Positions 35,144-44,991 are shown, counted from the stretch's first letter. The stretch is DNA of 64,000 nucleotides from Butyricimonas synergistica DSM 23225 (GCF_000379665.1 NZ_KB903359.1:221998-285997), one strand, 5' to 3'. Made by a program: numbers and translations. The notes: generated by a model from the sequence alone, not told the origin.

Positions 35144-36973
35144 ATGAGGTCATTAATTATAGCATTATTGTTATGTGTTATAGGGGGGACAAAGGTATTT
35201 GCCCAAAAGACGACGTTTGATGTTTCGGCTCCTTCCGTGGTGGAGGTCGGGGAGCAATTCCGGCTTTCTTACACGTTAAACAAGCAAGGCGAGAATTTGC
35301 AGGTGCCGACCTTGAAGGGGTTTGATTTATTGGCAGGACCGTCGTTAAGCACTTCAATGAGTTTTTCCAATATAAACGGTAAGATGGAACAAAGTTCGCA
35401 GTTTACTTACACGTATGTTTTGGAAGCGAGGGAAGAAGGCGAGTACACGATAGAACCGGCGACGGTCACGGTTGACGGAAAGGAGTATAAGTCCGAGGCA
35501 GTCAAGATCAAGGTGATTAAGGGTTCGGGTGAATCACGGGGGAATAATAGCGGTAACCGGAATAACAGTCAGCAGCGGGAAGAGCCGCGCGGTAGTACCT
35601 CGATAAAAAAAGATGATCTGTTTTTGAAATTGGAAGTAAGCCGGAAATCATTGTACGTGGGTGAAAGTCTTGTCGCCACGTTGAAAGTGTATTCCCGGGT
35701 AAATCTTGCCGATATACAATGGAAAAAGGTACCCGCTTTCGATGGCTTTTTGACGGAAGAAAAGAAGATCGGGCAAATCCGGTTGAACCGGGAGGAATAT
35801 AACGGGAAAATCTACGACCAGGTGGGTGTGTTGCAGGAGAATATCTTATTCCCCCAGCACGCCGGAACATTGAAGATAGATCCCTATGAGATTGTATGTT
35901 TGGTTCGTCAGCGTACAACAGGACGTGCAGGTAGTATATTCGACGATTTCTTTGGGGAATACCGAGATGTTCGGGTACTTTGCGAGAGTGATCCGGTAAA
36001 TATTACCGTGAAGAGTTTGCCGGAAACCGGAAAACCGTTAGGCTTTAGCGGTATGGTCGGAACGCTTTCTATGGCGACCTCCGTGTCTACCGATACGTTG
36101 AGGGCGAATGATGCGTTGACTTATAAAGTCGTGTTGCGGGGTAACGGGAATATGAAATTGTTGAACGCACCAAAGATCAATTTCCCACATGACTTTGACG
36201 TGTATGACCCGAAGGTTACGAAAGATATAAACGGTACTTCCGGGACAGTTACGTATGAATATATCGTTATTCCCCGTTACGCGGGAGAATACAAGATCCC
36301 GGCAATACAATATTCCTATTTCGACCCGAAATCCAATACTTATAAGATGTTGAAAGGGGATGAATACACGATTCGGGTGGCGAAAGGGAATGAAGCCAGT
36401 TCCAGTGCGGGAGAGGCTGCCTTGCAATCCTTCAAGAAAGAGGATGTGCGTGTGTTAGGGCAGGATATTCGTTTCATCAAATCCGGCAAGAGTGATTTGA
36501 GCCCGAAGGGGATTCAATATTTCGCGACGATGTCTTATTGGTTGAGTTTCATTATTCCTTTCGTGCTGTTCGTGATCGGGATGATTCTGAATCGCCGACG
36601 GATAAAAGCGAATGCCGACTTGGTACGCGTGAAGAGTAAAACGGCAAATAAGATGGCACAGAAACGCTTGAAAGCTGCCGCGGTAGCCATGAAGGCAAGT
36701 AATTCCGAGTTGTTCTACCAGGAGGTACTGAATGCCATGTGGGGATACGTGAGTTATAAATTGAATGTTTCCGCTTCTGAATTGAACCGGGATAATATCA
36801 GCGATATTTTAACCCGTCGGGGTACGGATGCAGCTTTAATACAAGGTTTTATAGATGTGCTTGACCATTGTGAGTATGCCCGTTATGCTCCCGGTGCGAA
36901 CCAGAGTGAGGAGATGGATAAGGTGTACAAGGATAGTATATCTATTATCACGAAGTTGGATAAAGCGATTTAG
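35144..36973 (+). CDS. batD: Aerotolerance protein BatD
   Basis: 609 residues. Signal peptide (MRSLIIALLLCVIGGTKVFA), then the BatD domain: VSAPSVVEVGEQFRLSYTLN, FDLLAGPSLSTSMSFSNING and FTYTYVLEAREEGEYTIEPA. A glycine/asparagine/serine linker lies near 125-145, then further immunoglobulin-like modules, and one membrane helix near 463-485 (SYWLSFIIPFVLFVIGMIL) before a cytoplasmic helical domain. It presumably works with BatA/BatB on the periplasmic side. Confidence 0.94.
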   Translation: MRSLIIALLLCVIGGTKVFAQKTTFDVSAPSVVEVGEQFRLSYTLNKQGENLQVPTLKGFDLLAGPSLSTSMSFSNINGKMEQSSQFTYTYVLEAREEGEYTIEPATVTVDGKEYKSEAVKIKVIKGSGESRGNNSGNRNNSQQREEPRGSTSIKKDDLFLKLEVSRKSLYVGESLVATLKVYSRVNLADIQWKKVPAFDGFLTEEKKIGQIRLNREEYNGKIYDQVGVLQENILFPQHAGTLKIDPYEIVCLVRQRTTGRAGSIFDDFFGEYRDVRVLCESDPVNITVKSLPETGKPLGFSGMVGTLSMATSVSTDTLRANDALTYKVVLRGNGNMKLLNAPKINFPHDFDVYDPKVTKDINGTSGTVTYEYIVIPRYAGEYKIPAIQYSYFDPKSNTYKMLKGDEYTIRVAKGNEASSSAGEAALQSFKKEDVRVLGQDIRFIKSGKSDLSPKGIQYFATMSYWLSFIIPFVLFVIGMILNRRRIKANADLVRVKSKTANKMAQKRLKAAAVAMKASNSELFYQEVLNAMWGYVSYKLNVSASELNRDNISDILTRRGTDAALIQGFIDVLDHCEYARYAPGANQSEEMDKVYKDSISIITKLDKAI

Positions 36974-37004
36974 GCAATTGAAAATGTACAATTGAAAATT
37001 GAAG

Positions 37005-37763
37005 ATGATGAAGAAGGTATATATAATTTTGGTTTTGCTGTTATCCGGAATTGTCGCGTTTGCCACTGATGACAAGGCTTTGGAAGACGAGGCGACAAAG
37101 ATGTATCAGGAAGGAAATTACCAGAAAGCGATAGATTTATATAACGAGATTCTGGCGGATGATATGGAATCGGCTTCTATCTATTATAATCTGGGCAATT
37201 GTTATTACAAGATCGGGGAGATTTCCCGTTCCATATTGAATTACGAGCGGGCTTTGTTGCTCAAGCCCGGGGATAAGGATGCCAAATATAACTTGAAACT
37301 GGCACAACAGGCTACAGTGGATAATATCAAGGTGTTACCGGAGTTGTTCCTCGTGCGTTGGTATAACGCGTTTGTCACCGCTCTCACGGCAGACCAGTGG
37401 GCTTATGTTTCAGTGGCTCTCTTTATAGCTTTTTTGGTAATGGCGGCGTTATTCTTCCATGCAACCACGATTTCTTTAAAGAAGAGTTGGTTTACTTTGG
37501 GTATTATCTTGTTGCTCGTGTCGATTATGACGATATTCTTTGCCACGAAGCAATATCATCGCGTGACGAATCGTGATAGTGGCATTATCATGACGCCGAG
37601 CGTGGTGGTACGCGGAGCGCCCGATAATAGCGGTACGGAACTTTTCATGGTACACGAGGGGTTGAAAGTGCAGGTAATCGGCTCTTTGGGTGATTGGTAT
37701 AACGTGCGTTTGGCGGATGGAAACGAAGGATGGATCGCTAAAACCGATTTGGAGAAAATATGA
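37005..37763 (+). CDS. batE: TPR/SH3b protein BatE
   Basis: 252 residues from ATG 37005 (a second ATG is at 37008). Signal peptide (KVYIILVLLLSGIVAFA), two TPRs (YQEGNYQKAIDLYNEILADD; SIYYNLGNCYYKIGEISRSI), two membrane helices near 136-185, and a C-terminal SH3b domain (IIMTPSVVVRGAPDNSGTEL; GDWYNVRLADGNEGWI), the usual BatE architecture. The SH3b part may bind peptidoglycan. It is the last gene of the operon. Confidence 0.93.
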   Translation: MMKKVYIILVLLLSGIVAFATDDKALEDEATKMYQEGNYQKAIDLYNEILADDMESASIYYNLGNCYYKIGEISRSILNYERALLLKPGDKDAKYNLKLAQQATVDNIKVLPELFLVRWYNAFVTALTADQWAYVSVALFIAFLVMAALFFHATTISLKKSWFTLGIILLLVSIMTIFFATKQYHRVTNRDSGIIMTPSVVVRGAPDNSGTELFMVHEGLKVQVIGSLGDWYNVRLADGNEGWIAKTDLEKI

Positions 37764-37809
37764 TAAAAAAATTAATTGATTTTGTAGAGAGATAATTCAT
37801 TTTACTTTG

Positions 37810-37817
37810 TAATTTTG
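37810..37817 (+). promoter_or_regulatory. -7 element of dnaX
   Basis: TAATTTTG matches TAnnTTTG and implies a leader of about 43 nt before the dnaX ATG. Confidence 0.5.
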
Positions 37818-37865
37818 TAGACCGATGTTCAAAGAAAGTCAAAAGTAAATTGAAAGTTATTATTC

Positions 37866-39598
37866 ATGGAGAATTATATTGTTTCGGCGCGTAAATACAG
37901 ACCTGCAAGTTTCGATACCGTGATCGGGCAACACTCGATCACATCCACGTTGAGAAATGCGATCCTCAATAAACAACTGGCGCAAGCCTATTTGTTCTGT
38001 GGACCGCGTGGTGTCGGGAAAACGACGTGTGCCCGTATTTTTGCCAAGACAATTAATTGCATGAACTTGCAACCGAATGCCGAGCCGTGTAACGAGTGTG
38101 AATCTTGCAAGGCGTTTAATGACGGGCGTTCGCTGAATATCCATGAATTGGATGCCGCTTCCAACAATAGCGTGGATGACATCCGGGGATTGGTAGACCA
38201 AGTGCGCATTTTGCCGCAGGTAGGACGGTACAGCGTTTATATCATCGACGAGGTGCATATGTTGAGTGCTTCGGCTTTCAACGCTTTTTTGAAGACTTTG
38301 GAAGAACCGCCCGCCCACGCTATATTTATTCTCGCCACGACGGAGAAACACAAGATACTGCCGACGATATTGTCGCGTTGCCAGATATACGATTTCAACC
38401 GGATTAAAGTCCCCGATACGATAGACCATTTGAAACGTATCGCAGCGAAAGAGGGAATACTGGCAGAGGAAGAAGCCTTGAACGTGATTGCGCAAAAGGC
38501 TGACGGGGCAATGCGTGACGCTCTTTCGATCTTTGACCAAGTAGTGAGTTTCTGCGGAAAAAATCTGACTTATGACAAGGTGATCGAGAACCTGAACGTG
38601 TTGGATTACGATTACTATTTTCGGTTGACCGATCTGTTTTATGCCGGGAAAGTAGCGGAAACATTTCTGCTTTTCAATGAGATCATGGAGAAGGGATTCG
38701 ATGCCGGTAACCTTATATCGGGACTCGGGCGGCATTTCAGGGATTTACTGGTGGCAAAGGAACCGATCACGGTGCAATTGCTGGAAGTGAGTGCTTCTAT
38801 TAAAGATCGTTATTTGCAACAAGCACAGGCAGTGACTCCCGATTTCATTTTTGATGCGCTGAAAGTCGTAGAACAGTGCGAGATGCAATATAAAATCCGT
38901 ATGGAGAAGCGCTTGTGCGTGGAACTTACACTGATTAAATTGTGTCAGATCAATGAATTAAAAAAAAAAGCCTTAGCATAGAAGAATTTGCCGGGTTGTT
39001 GAAGATTGAGGGATTCAACGGCAAATTTCAACAAGCGAACGGGGGTGTGGTTGCTGCACCACCCGTGGAAGCGCCGCATGCCGAAACGACAAAGAAACCA
39101 ATCTACAAGCCCGAGAATATTCATTCTTTCAATTTGAAAAAGGCGTTGGAAGAAACGAAGGAGAAGGCTAACGACCAGCAAGACGGGCAAGGTTTGAGAA
39201 CGGAAGACAACCGGGTGAAAGCTCAAAGCGAATTTACCGCCGCAGATGTCACAGCTGCGCTGGAATCATATATTACCACGTTGGGCGATGAAGATAAGGC
39301 AACTAAAATAGCCCTTTCTTCCCATGCCCCAAAAGTCGAAGGGTTTGTTATTACGCTTGAGGTCGACAATGACTTTCTGTTGACCCGGACGATGGATTTG
39401 CACCCGGTTTTGCTTTCTTTCCTGATGAAGAAATTGAATAATGGTTTTATTACACTGAACGTGCAAATCTACGTGGATAAGAACGACGGGGAGGAGAAGA
39501 AGCGTTTGTTTACCGCCAAAGATAAATTTGAGCATTTTGCGTCGATCAATCCTGCCGTGGGTGAATTGAAAGCCCTTTTCGGGTTGGAAATAGAATAG
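37866..39598 (+). CDS. dnaX: DNA polymerase III gamma/tau subunit, split by a slip site
   Basis: Frame 0 encodes 371 residues (37866-38981): clamp-loader ATPase with GPRGVGKTTCARIF, zinc-binding CNECESCKAF, the DEVHMLSASAFNAFLKTLEE box and ILSRCQIYDF. It then meets ten A (38960-38969) and stops within four codons (ALA-stop). In the -1 frame, translation continues SLSIEEFAGLLKIEGFN and on to 39598, with a family-typical C-terminal domain (FTAADVTAALESYI; FASINPAVGELKALFG). Slippage on the A run would give tau of 577 residues and unshifted reading gives gamma. The gene is essential and both halves are well conserved, so I treat it as one functional gene. Confidence 0.88.
38960..38969 (+). promoter_or_regulatory. 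Putative programmed frameshift/slippage site (A10) in dnaX
   Basis: Ten consecutive A between TT and GCC. In frame 0 it is read TTA AAA AAA AAA GCC; a -1 shift restores the tau frame, and the frame-0 stop lies 10 nt after the run. E. coli dnaX slips on A-AAA-AAG during translation, and Thermus dnaX uses transcriptional slippage on A9. No clear stimulatory stem-loop follows, which favours transcriptional slippage. Confidence 0.7.
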
Positions 39599-39702
39599 AG
39601 TTTAAAGGGAGGAACTTATTCATTTTAGATTTTAAATTTTAGATTGAATGATTCGGTTGTCGATTCCGTGATTGATAAAATGTTACTTGTGTGGCTGAAA
39701 TC

Positions 39703-41967
39703 CTAGATTGTTTCTCCTGCTGCCAGATGGAGTAATTTATCTTTCTCGCCAACGATCCAAATGACGTCGCCAGCCTCGAACACGGTGTCCGGAGTGGGGT
39801 TCATGGTGGAGGTACCGTTACGTTCGATGCCGATAACCAGGCAGGCAGCTTTGTCACGTATGCCGGATTCCCGGATGGTGTGCCCCACGAGTGGTGTACC
39901 TTCTTCGATGATGAATTGCTCGAGGCTGACCTCGGGGGGACGTTGCCGTTCTAGTTCCTGTTTCCTTTTTTCTACCCGGTCTTCCACGAATTTACGGAAT
40001 ACTTCAATCTCGTTGTCCGTTGCTGCCACGATGATGTGGTCGAACGGGTACAGACGTTCCTCTCCGCCGGGAATATTGATGCGTTCCTCTCCGCGGGTAA
40101 TGGTAACGACGCTTACTCCGCAAGTCTGACGGAAGTTCAATTCTTTCAGAGTTTTCCCGACGCTGGGAGAGGATTGCGATACCTCGAAATCAGCCAAGTG
40201 GAGATCCCGGTCGAGTAAATGTTTCACGAAACGTTGTTTGATCGGGGCTTTGCGTTCCTGTTCTTGTTGGCGTGCCGTGAAGTTTCGCAAGAAACGCCGT
40301 TCTAGTTGTATCGAGTATTTTTTCAGCCGTTTGGAATAGATGAAAAACAGAATAATGGCACTCGCGATCACCAGCAGTAGCCCGGCAGCCACGTTCACGA
40401 GGCTGGAAATGACAAACATCACGATGCCGATACACAGGGCTATACGCAGCACGATAAGTGACACTAGTGGTCCCCGGTTGTATTTACTGTCATTCCAGAG
40501 ATATTGAAATTCTTCGGAGTGATTCTTCTTCATCATTATTGCACGCAGGAAGGGAGAAATCAGCAGCAATATCGCCACGGCACTGACAAGCCCGCCTTGT
40601 ATGCCGGGCAATTCCCGCCGGATGAGCGGGGTGAGGTATTGCAGGAACAGGGCGATGGTGAAGATGGAGAGTATCGTATACGTGAGTACGATACGGAACA
40701 GTGCTTTGAGTAGCTGTGACCACATTCCCTTGTGGTGTATCGTGTTCGTTCCCGTGCTATACCTGTCTATGAAGCGTTTCCATGATTTTGGCATACGTCT
40801 GTCCACGAACTGGTAGGCGGGTTCGGATAGCCGGATCATGTAGGGCGTGAAGAAGGTCGTGAGTACCGAAACGGTAACGACGATCGGGTACAGAAATTTG
40901 TCCGTCACGTGTAGCGACATTCCCAATCCTGCGATGATGAAAGCAAATTCACCGATTTGGGCGAGAGAGAAACCGGACTGGATGGCTATCTTCAAGTTCT
41001 GTCCGGAGAGTAATACCCCGAAGGCGGCGAATGTCACCTGTCCCACGACAACGACGAGGGTAATGAGCAGGATGGGGAACCAGTACTCGACCAGCATGGC
41101 GGGATCGATCATCATGCCGACGGAAACGAAAAAGATAGCCCCGAAGAGATCCTTCACGGGCTTAACGAGATGTTCGATATTCTCCGCCTCGACGGTTTCC
41201 GCCAGAATAGAACCCATGACGAAAGCACCCAACGCCGCGGAGAATCCCGCTTTGACGGCGAGTAATACCATGCCGAGGCACAATCCCAGCGACACGACAA
41301 GCAAGGTTTCGGCATTCAGCCATTGTTTCGCTTTCTTCAGGAACGTGGGTATCAGGAAAATTCCGGTGATTGACCAGAAGACGAGAAAGGCAACAAGTTT
41401 GAGGATGCTGTTTGCCATTTCCATTCCCTCGAAATGCTTACTCACGGCGAGGGTGGACAACAATACCATCAGTACGACGGCGAAGAGGTCTTCGACCACG
41501 AGAATGCCGAACACGACCCCCGCGAAACGTTGTCCCCGCAATCCCATGTCATCGAAAGCCTTGAAGATGATAGTCGTGGAGGACATGGAAAGCATTCCCC
41601 CGAGGAAAAGGCTGTTCATGTGTCCCCAGCCCAGCGACAATCCTGCCGAGTAACCCAACATCATCATGGCTCCCACGATGGTGAGGGCGCTAATCATGGC
41701 GGTGCCGCCCACGTTCATTAATTTCTTGAAACTGAAATCAAGCCCCAGGGCGAATAACAGGAAAATAACCCCGATGTCAGCCCATATCTGAATATTTGCC
41801 GCATCCATGACCATGGGACCGCCGAACGTGTAAGGTCCTGCGATAATGCCTGCCATGATATAGCCCAGCACAACCGGTTGCTTTAGCCATTTAAAGATAA
41901 TGGTTATTAGTCCCGCGGAAAAAAGAATGACCGCCAAATCCGAAATTAAAACAGGAATGTCCGACAT
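39703..41967 (-). CDS. CPA2-family cation:proton antiporter (KefB-like)
   Basis: 754 residues. The N-terminal Na+/H+-exchanger domain (~1-400, about 12 helices) opens LITIIFKWLKQPVVLGYIMA and contains FLLFALGLDFSFKKL. Next are additional hydrophobic segments near 425-540 and two TrkA_C (RCK-C) modules at the C-terminus (LKELNFRQTCGVSVVTITRG; GHTIRESGIRDKAACLVIGI). There is no TrkA-N Rossmann domain, so NAD(H) gating as in KefC is not expected. Likely exports K+ or Na+ in exchange for protons. Starts with ATG complementary to 41965-41967, divergent from the NapH-like gene. Confidence 0.9.
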   Translation of the reverse strand: MSDIPVLISDLAVILFSAGLITIIFKWLKQPVVLGYIMAGIIAGPYTFGGPMVMDAANIQIWADIGVIFLLFALGLDFSFKKLMNVGGTAMISALTIVGAMMMLGYSAGLSLGWGHMNSLFLGGMLSMSSTTIIFKAFDDMGLRGQRFAGVVFGILVVEDLFAVVLMVLLSTLAVSKHFEGMEMANSILKLVAFLVFWSITGIFLIPTFLKKAKQWLNAETLLVVSLGLCLGMVLLAVKAGFSAALGAFVMGSILAETVEAENIEHLVKPVKDLFGAIFFVSVGMMIDPAMLVEYWFPILLITLVVVVGQVTFAAFGVLLSGQNLKIAIQSGFSLAQIGEFAFIIAGLGMSLHVTDKFLYPIVVTVSVLTTFFTPYMIRLSEPAYQFVDRRMPKSWKRFIDRYSTGTNTIHHKGMWSQLLKALFRIVLTYTILSIFTIALFLQYLTPLIRRELPGIQGGLVSAVAILLLISPFLRAIMMKKNHSEEFQYLWNDSKYNRGPLVSLIVLRIALCIGIVMFVISSLVNVAAGLLLVIASAIILFFIYSKRLKKYSIQLERRFLRNFTARQQEQERKAPIKQRFVKHLLDRDLHLADFEVSQSSPSVGKTLKELNFRQTCGVSVVTITRGEERINIPGGEERLYPFDHIIVAATDNEIEVFRKFVEDRVEKRKQELERQRPPEVSLEQFIIEEGTPLVGHTIRESGIRDKAACLVIGIERNGTSTMNPTPDTVFEAGDVIWIVGEKDKLLHLAAGETI

Positions 41968-41992
41968 ATAGCTGTTTACTTGTTATCGACGA

Positions 41993-42000
41993 CAAAGTTA
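41993..42000 (-). promoter_or_regulatory. -7 element of the antiporter gene
   Basis: The complement reads TAACTTTG, a consensus match, 25 bp before the start codon. Confidence 0.55.
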
Positions 42001-42111
42001 ATGGTTTTATGGATTGAATATATCGGGTGCGGCATTCTTTATTGCAGATTTTTGTCCTTGTCGGCAGGGTATATCTTTGGGTAGCACGGGGTATGCTAAT
42101 CGATTATTGAT

Positions 42112-42119
42112 TATCTTTG
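42112..42119 (+). promoter_or_regulatory. -7 element of the NapH-like gene
   Basis: TATCTTTG, an exact match, 7 bp before the ATG at 42127, implying a leaderless or very short-leader message. A second TATCTTTG lies at 42072-42079. Confidence 0.6.
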
Positions 42120-42126
42120 CGGTGTT

Positions 42127-43125
42127 ATGGAAAAAGATAGTCATTTGGAAAAAGCAGCTATTCGGGGAGCAGTGTGGACGATGTTGTTCACCGGGGGATT
42201 GCTCTCGGTCGTGCAGGTTATGGTCGGTCCGCCCCTGTTGCTGGCGGAAAGGTTGTTGCCCGGCGGCGGTTGGGTACAGGTGGTGTTGGCTGCCTTGTTT
42301 AGCGGTTGGCTTTACACGCAGATGTTCGAGCGTGCCGGACGTGCCGTTTGGCGGCGGCGGATATGGCTGTTGTTCTCCGTGGTCTTTTTCCTTCAATTGT
42401 TATTGGGTATTTACGCGGATAGCGTGTTTCTGATGTCCGGGAAGCTGCACTTCCCGATACCGGGTTTGATCCCGGCGGGCGTGTTCTACCGGGGCGGGAT
42501 GTCCTTTATGCCTTTTCTGTTTTTGATTACGATATTGCTTTCCGGGGGAGCCTGGTGCAGCCAGTTGTGTTATTTTGGAGTTTGGGACAATCTGGCGGCG
42601 GGGAAGAGCGGTAAACGGCAGGGAATCAAGCCTGCCGCGAGAGCCCGAATCCGTTGGACGGTACTCGTGTTGTTTATTTTCGTGGCTGCGGGATTGCGGC
42701 TGTTTGATATTCCGGCAATCTATGCCACGGTGATAGCGGCTTTTGCGGGAATTGCGGGCGTTGGAATCATCGTGTTTGTATCCCATCGGCGGAATATCGC
42801 AGTGCATTGTTCGTCGTATTGCCCGGCGGGGACGCTGGTGTCTTACTTGAAATACGTGTCCCCGTGGCGTTTTCGGATGAACGACCGTTGCGTGCGTTGC
42901 ATGGCATGCGTGCGGGTGTGTCGGTATGATGCGTTGCCGAAGGAGAGTGTTCTGAAAGGGCGTCCGGCGGTGAATTGCACGCTGTGCGGGGATTGCTTGG
43001 CAGCGTGTAGGCACGGGGCTTTGGAGTATCGTTTCGGCAGGCTTTCGCCCCTCGCGGCAGAGCGTTTGTGGCTGGGGACGACGCTGGTACTTTTTACTTG
43101 TTTTCTTTCTATTGCCCGGGTGTAA
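42127..43125 (+). CDS. NapH/YccM-type 4Fe-4S membrane protein
   Basis: 332 residues with about six membrane helices. After the helices comes HCSSYCPAGTLVSYLKYVSP, the C-x3-CP motif common to NapH/NosR/CcoG/YccM proteins. Two 4Fe-4S motifs follow near the C-terminus: CVRCMACVRVCRYDALPK and CTLCGDCLAACRHGALEY. Family knowledge: these proteins pass electrons from quinol or ferredoxin to periplasmic reductases. No partner reductase is next to it, so its acceptor is unknown. It is transcribed divergently from the antiporter. Confidence 0.88.
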   Translation: MEKDSHLEKAAIRGAVWTMLFTGGLLSVVQVMVGPPLLLAERLLPGGGWVQVVLAALFSGWLYTQMFERAGRAVWRRRIWLLFSVVFFLQLLLGIYADSVFLMSGKLHFPIPGLIPAGVFYRGGMSFMPFLFLITILLSGGAWCSQLCYFGVWDNLAAGKSGKRQGIKPAARARIRWTVLVLFIFVAAGLRLFDIPAIYATVIAAFAGIAGVGIIVFVSHRRNIAVHCSSYCPAGTLVSYLKYVSPWRFRMNDRCVRCMACVRVCRYDALPKESVLKGRPAVNCTLCGDCLAACRHGALEYRFGRLSPLAAERLWLGTTLVLFTCFLSIARV

Positions 43126-43186
43126 ACGATTGCGGAAAAAGATAAATATTTCAGGAAATTTAACACAGTAATATGCGGGAGGATTG

Positions 43187-43194
43187 TACATTTG
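43187..43194 (+). promoter_or_regulatory. -7 element of the PhoU-like/pit operon
   Basis: TACATTTG matches TAnnTTTG; a start near 43200 gives a leader of about 14 nt. Confidence 0.55.
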
Positions 43195-43213
43195 CGTACT
43201 AATCAATAATGAA

Positions 43214-43864
43214 ATGAAAATAGACCGATTTCTTCAATTATTTGTGGTAAAGGAAAAGAAGTTTTATCCTTTGTATATCGAGCAAGCTGCTAATATCGAG
43301 ATGGCGGCGAAACTTTTGGTAGAGCTTTTGCAGGAACAGAGCCATGACAGGCAGAAAGCTTTGTACAAGGATGTCAAAGAGTACGAGCACCGTGGCGACA
43401 TGATCACGGCGAAACTTTACGAGGAGTTGAACAAGACGTTTGTAACCCCTTTTGACCGGGAAGATATCAACCGTTTGGGCAGTAGCATGGATACTTTGTT
43501 GGATTTTATTCATGATGCGGCAAAACGGATGTTGATGTATCGCCCGAAGAGTGTTAACCAGCTTATGATTGCCATGGCACAATGTATTGTTGAGGATGCC
43601 AAGATACTGGGGCAGATTATGGATATTCTGGATCAGATACAGAAAAGACCTCAAGAGATAAACGAGAAATGTGTTCGAATCAAGCAGATCGAGCATGACG
43701 TGGATGACCTGTACGAGGAATTCATGAGTGACGTGTTTGCCAACGAGAAAGACGCGATAGAGTTGGTTAAATTGAAAAACATCGGGCAGGTACTCGAGGA
43801 TGCTACCGACCGGGCAAAAGATGTAAGCGACATCTTAAAGGGGATCATCATCAAATTCGCCTGA
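43214..43864 (+). CDS. DUF47 (PhoU-like) Pit accessory protein
   Basis: 216 residues from ATG 43214; the upstream extension to 43184 crosses the promoter. All-helical DUF47 pattern: FYPLYIEQAANIEMAAKLLV, EYEHRGDMITAKLYEEL, KTFVTPFDREDINRLGSSMD (the conserved PFDREDI), and KQIEHDVDDLYEEFM. Family knowledge: such proteins sit next to Pit transporters and control phosphate uptake. The pit gene starts 5 bp downstream, so the two are one unit. Confidence 0.93.
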   Translation: MKIDRFLQLFVVKEKKFYPLYIEQAANIEMAAKLLVELLQEQSHDRQKALYKDVKEYEHRGDMITAKLYEELNKTFVTPFDREDINRLGSSMDTLLDFIHDAAKRMLMYRPKSVNQLMIAMAQCIVEDAKILGQIMDILDQIQKRPQEINEKCVRIKQIEHDVDDLYEEFMSDVFANEKDAIELVKLKNIGQVLEDATDRAKDVSDILKGIIIKFA

Positions 43865-43869
43865 CCGAT

Positions 43870-44904
43870 ATGTTGACAATAGTTCTTTTAACCATTTTGA
43901 TCGCTCTTCTTTTCGACTTTTTGAACGGAATGAACGATGCGGCAAATTCGATCGCTACAATCGTGGCTACCCGCGTATTTTCTCCTACCGTGGCAGTGCT
44001 TTGGGCTGCTTTCTGGAATTTTGCGGCTATCTTTATTTTCGGCGTCAGCGTGGCGCACACGATGGGCGAGGGGATTGTGGATGCCGCCAGGATTAACGAA
44101 TACTTGATCTTTGCCGCCTTGATTGGTTCGGTGATCTGGGTATGGTTGTGTACCCATTTCGGGATGCCTATCAGCGTGTCACACGCTTTGATCGGTGGGC
44201 TGATCGGTCCGGTTTGGTTTACTTTCGGGAGCGACGCTTTGGTTGCCTCCGGGATTATCAAGATCGCCGTGTTTATCGTGCTTTCCCCGCTTATCGGTAT
44301 GATACTGGGATTTTTCATGATGTGCCTGACGATGTTGATATTCAAACGTAAACATCCGATGAAGGTGGAAGGCTTGTTTAAGGGTTTACAGCTTTTTTCT
44401 TCCGCTATATTCAGTTTGGGACATGGTGCCAACGATGCTCAGAAAACAATGGGTATCATTGCCATATTGCTGTACAGTGTGGCGGGAAGCAATGCCTTCG
44501 TCAGCGAGTACCTGTACGAGAACACGGGTGAATTCCACGTGCCGGTTTGGTTGATCGTGACTTGTTATTCGGTGATTGCCTTGGGTACTATCGTTGGTGG
44601 CAAGAAGGTTATCAAGACATTGGGCGACGGGTTGGCTCGCTTGAAACCCGTTCAAGGGTTCTGCGCCGAAACTTCCGGTGCCTTGACGCTGATGGGAACG
44701 GCTGTGCTGGGTATTCCCGTGAGTACGACGCACACGATCACCGGTTCTATTATCGGGGTCGGCATCACGAAGGGAGTGGCTTTCGTGCGTTGGGCTACGG
44801 CTACGAACATCGTGGCGGCATGGGTACTGACGATTCCCGCAACAATCTTGATGTCCGGGCTCGTGTACTGGATCATGGGCTGGTTCATGACCTTGCCGGC
44901 GTAA
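43870..44904 (+). CDS. pit: Inorganic phosphate transporter, Pit family
   Basis: 344 residues, about ten helices, with the two inverted-repeat signatures of PiT proteins: DFLNGMNDAANSIATIVATR near residue 16 and SLGHGANDAQKTMGIIAILL near 180, plus PISVSHALIGGLIG and GIPVSTTHTITGSIIG. Imports phosphate (as a metal-phosphate complex) with protons through the inner membrane. It lacks the long central loop of the eukaryotic forms. Confidence 0.95.
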   Translation: MLTIVLLTILIALLFDFLNGMNDAANSIATIVATRVFSPTVAVLWAAFWNFAAIFIFGVSVAHTMGEGIVDAARINEYLIFAALIGSVIWVWLCTHFGMPISVSHALIGGLIGPVWFTFGSDALVASGIIKIAVFIVLSPLIGMILGFFMMCLTMLIFKRKHPMKVEGLFKGLQLFSSAIFSLGHGANDAQKTMGIIAILLYSVAGSNAFVSEYLYENTGEFHVPVWLIVTCYSVIALGTIVGGKKVIKTLGDGLARLKPVQGFCAETSGALTLMGTAVLGIPVSTTHTITGSIIGVGITKGVAFVRWATATNIVAAWVLTIPATILMSGLVYWIMGWFMTLPA

Positions 44905-44991
44905 CAATCTAAAATTAATTCTGTCGATAATTAAAACCTTTCCCCGTCGAATTAAGTTTAAATATACAAATGAATCTAAATCTTATAAGTT

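Noticed and set aside
37866-38981. dnaX as a pseudogene
   Set aside because: The gene is essential, both parts retain family motifs, and the break lies exactly in an A10 slip site, so slippage explains it better than decay.
40847-41653. 268-codon + strand frame opposite the antiporter gene
   Set aside because: Low hydrophobicity, serine/threonine/proline-rich shadow of a multi-helix membrane protein on the other strand.
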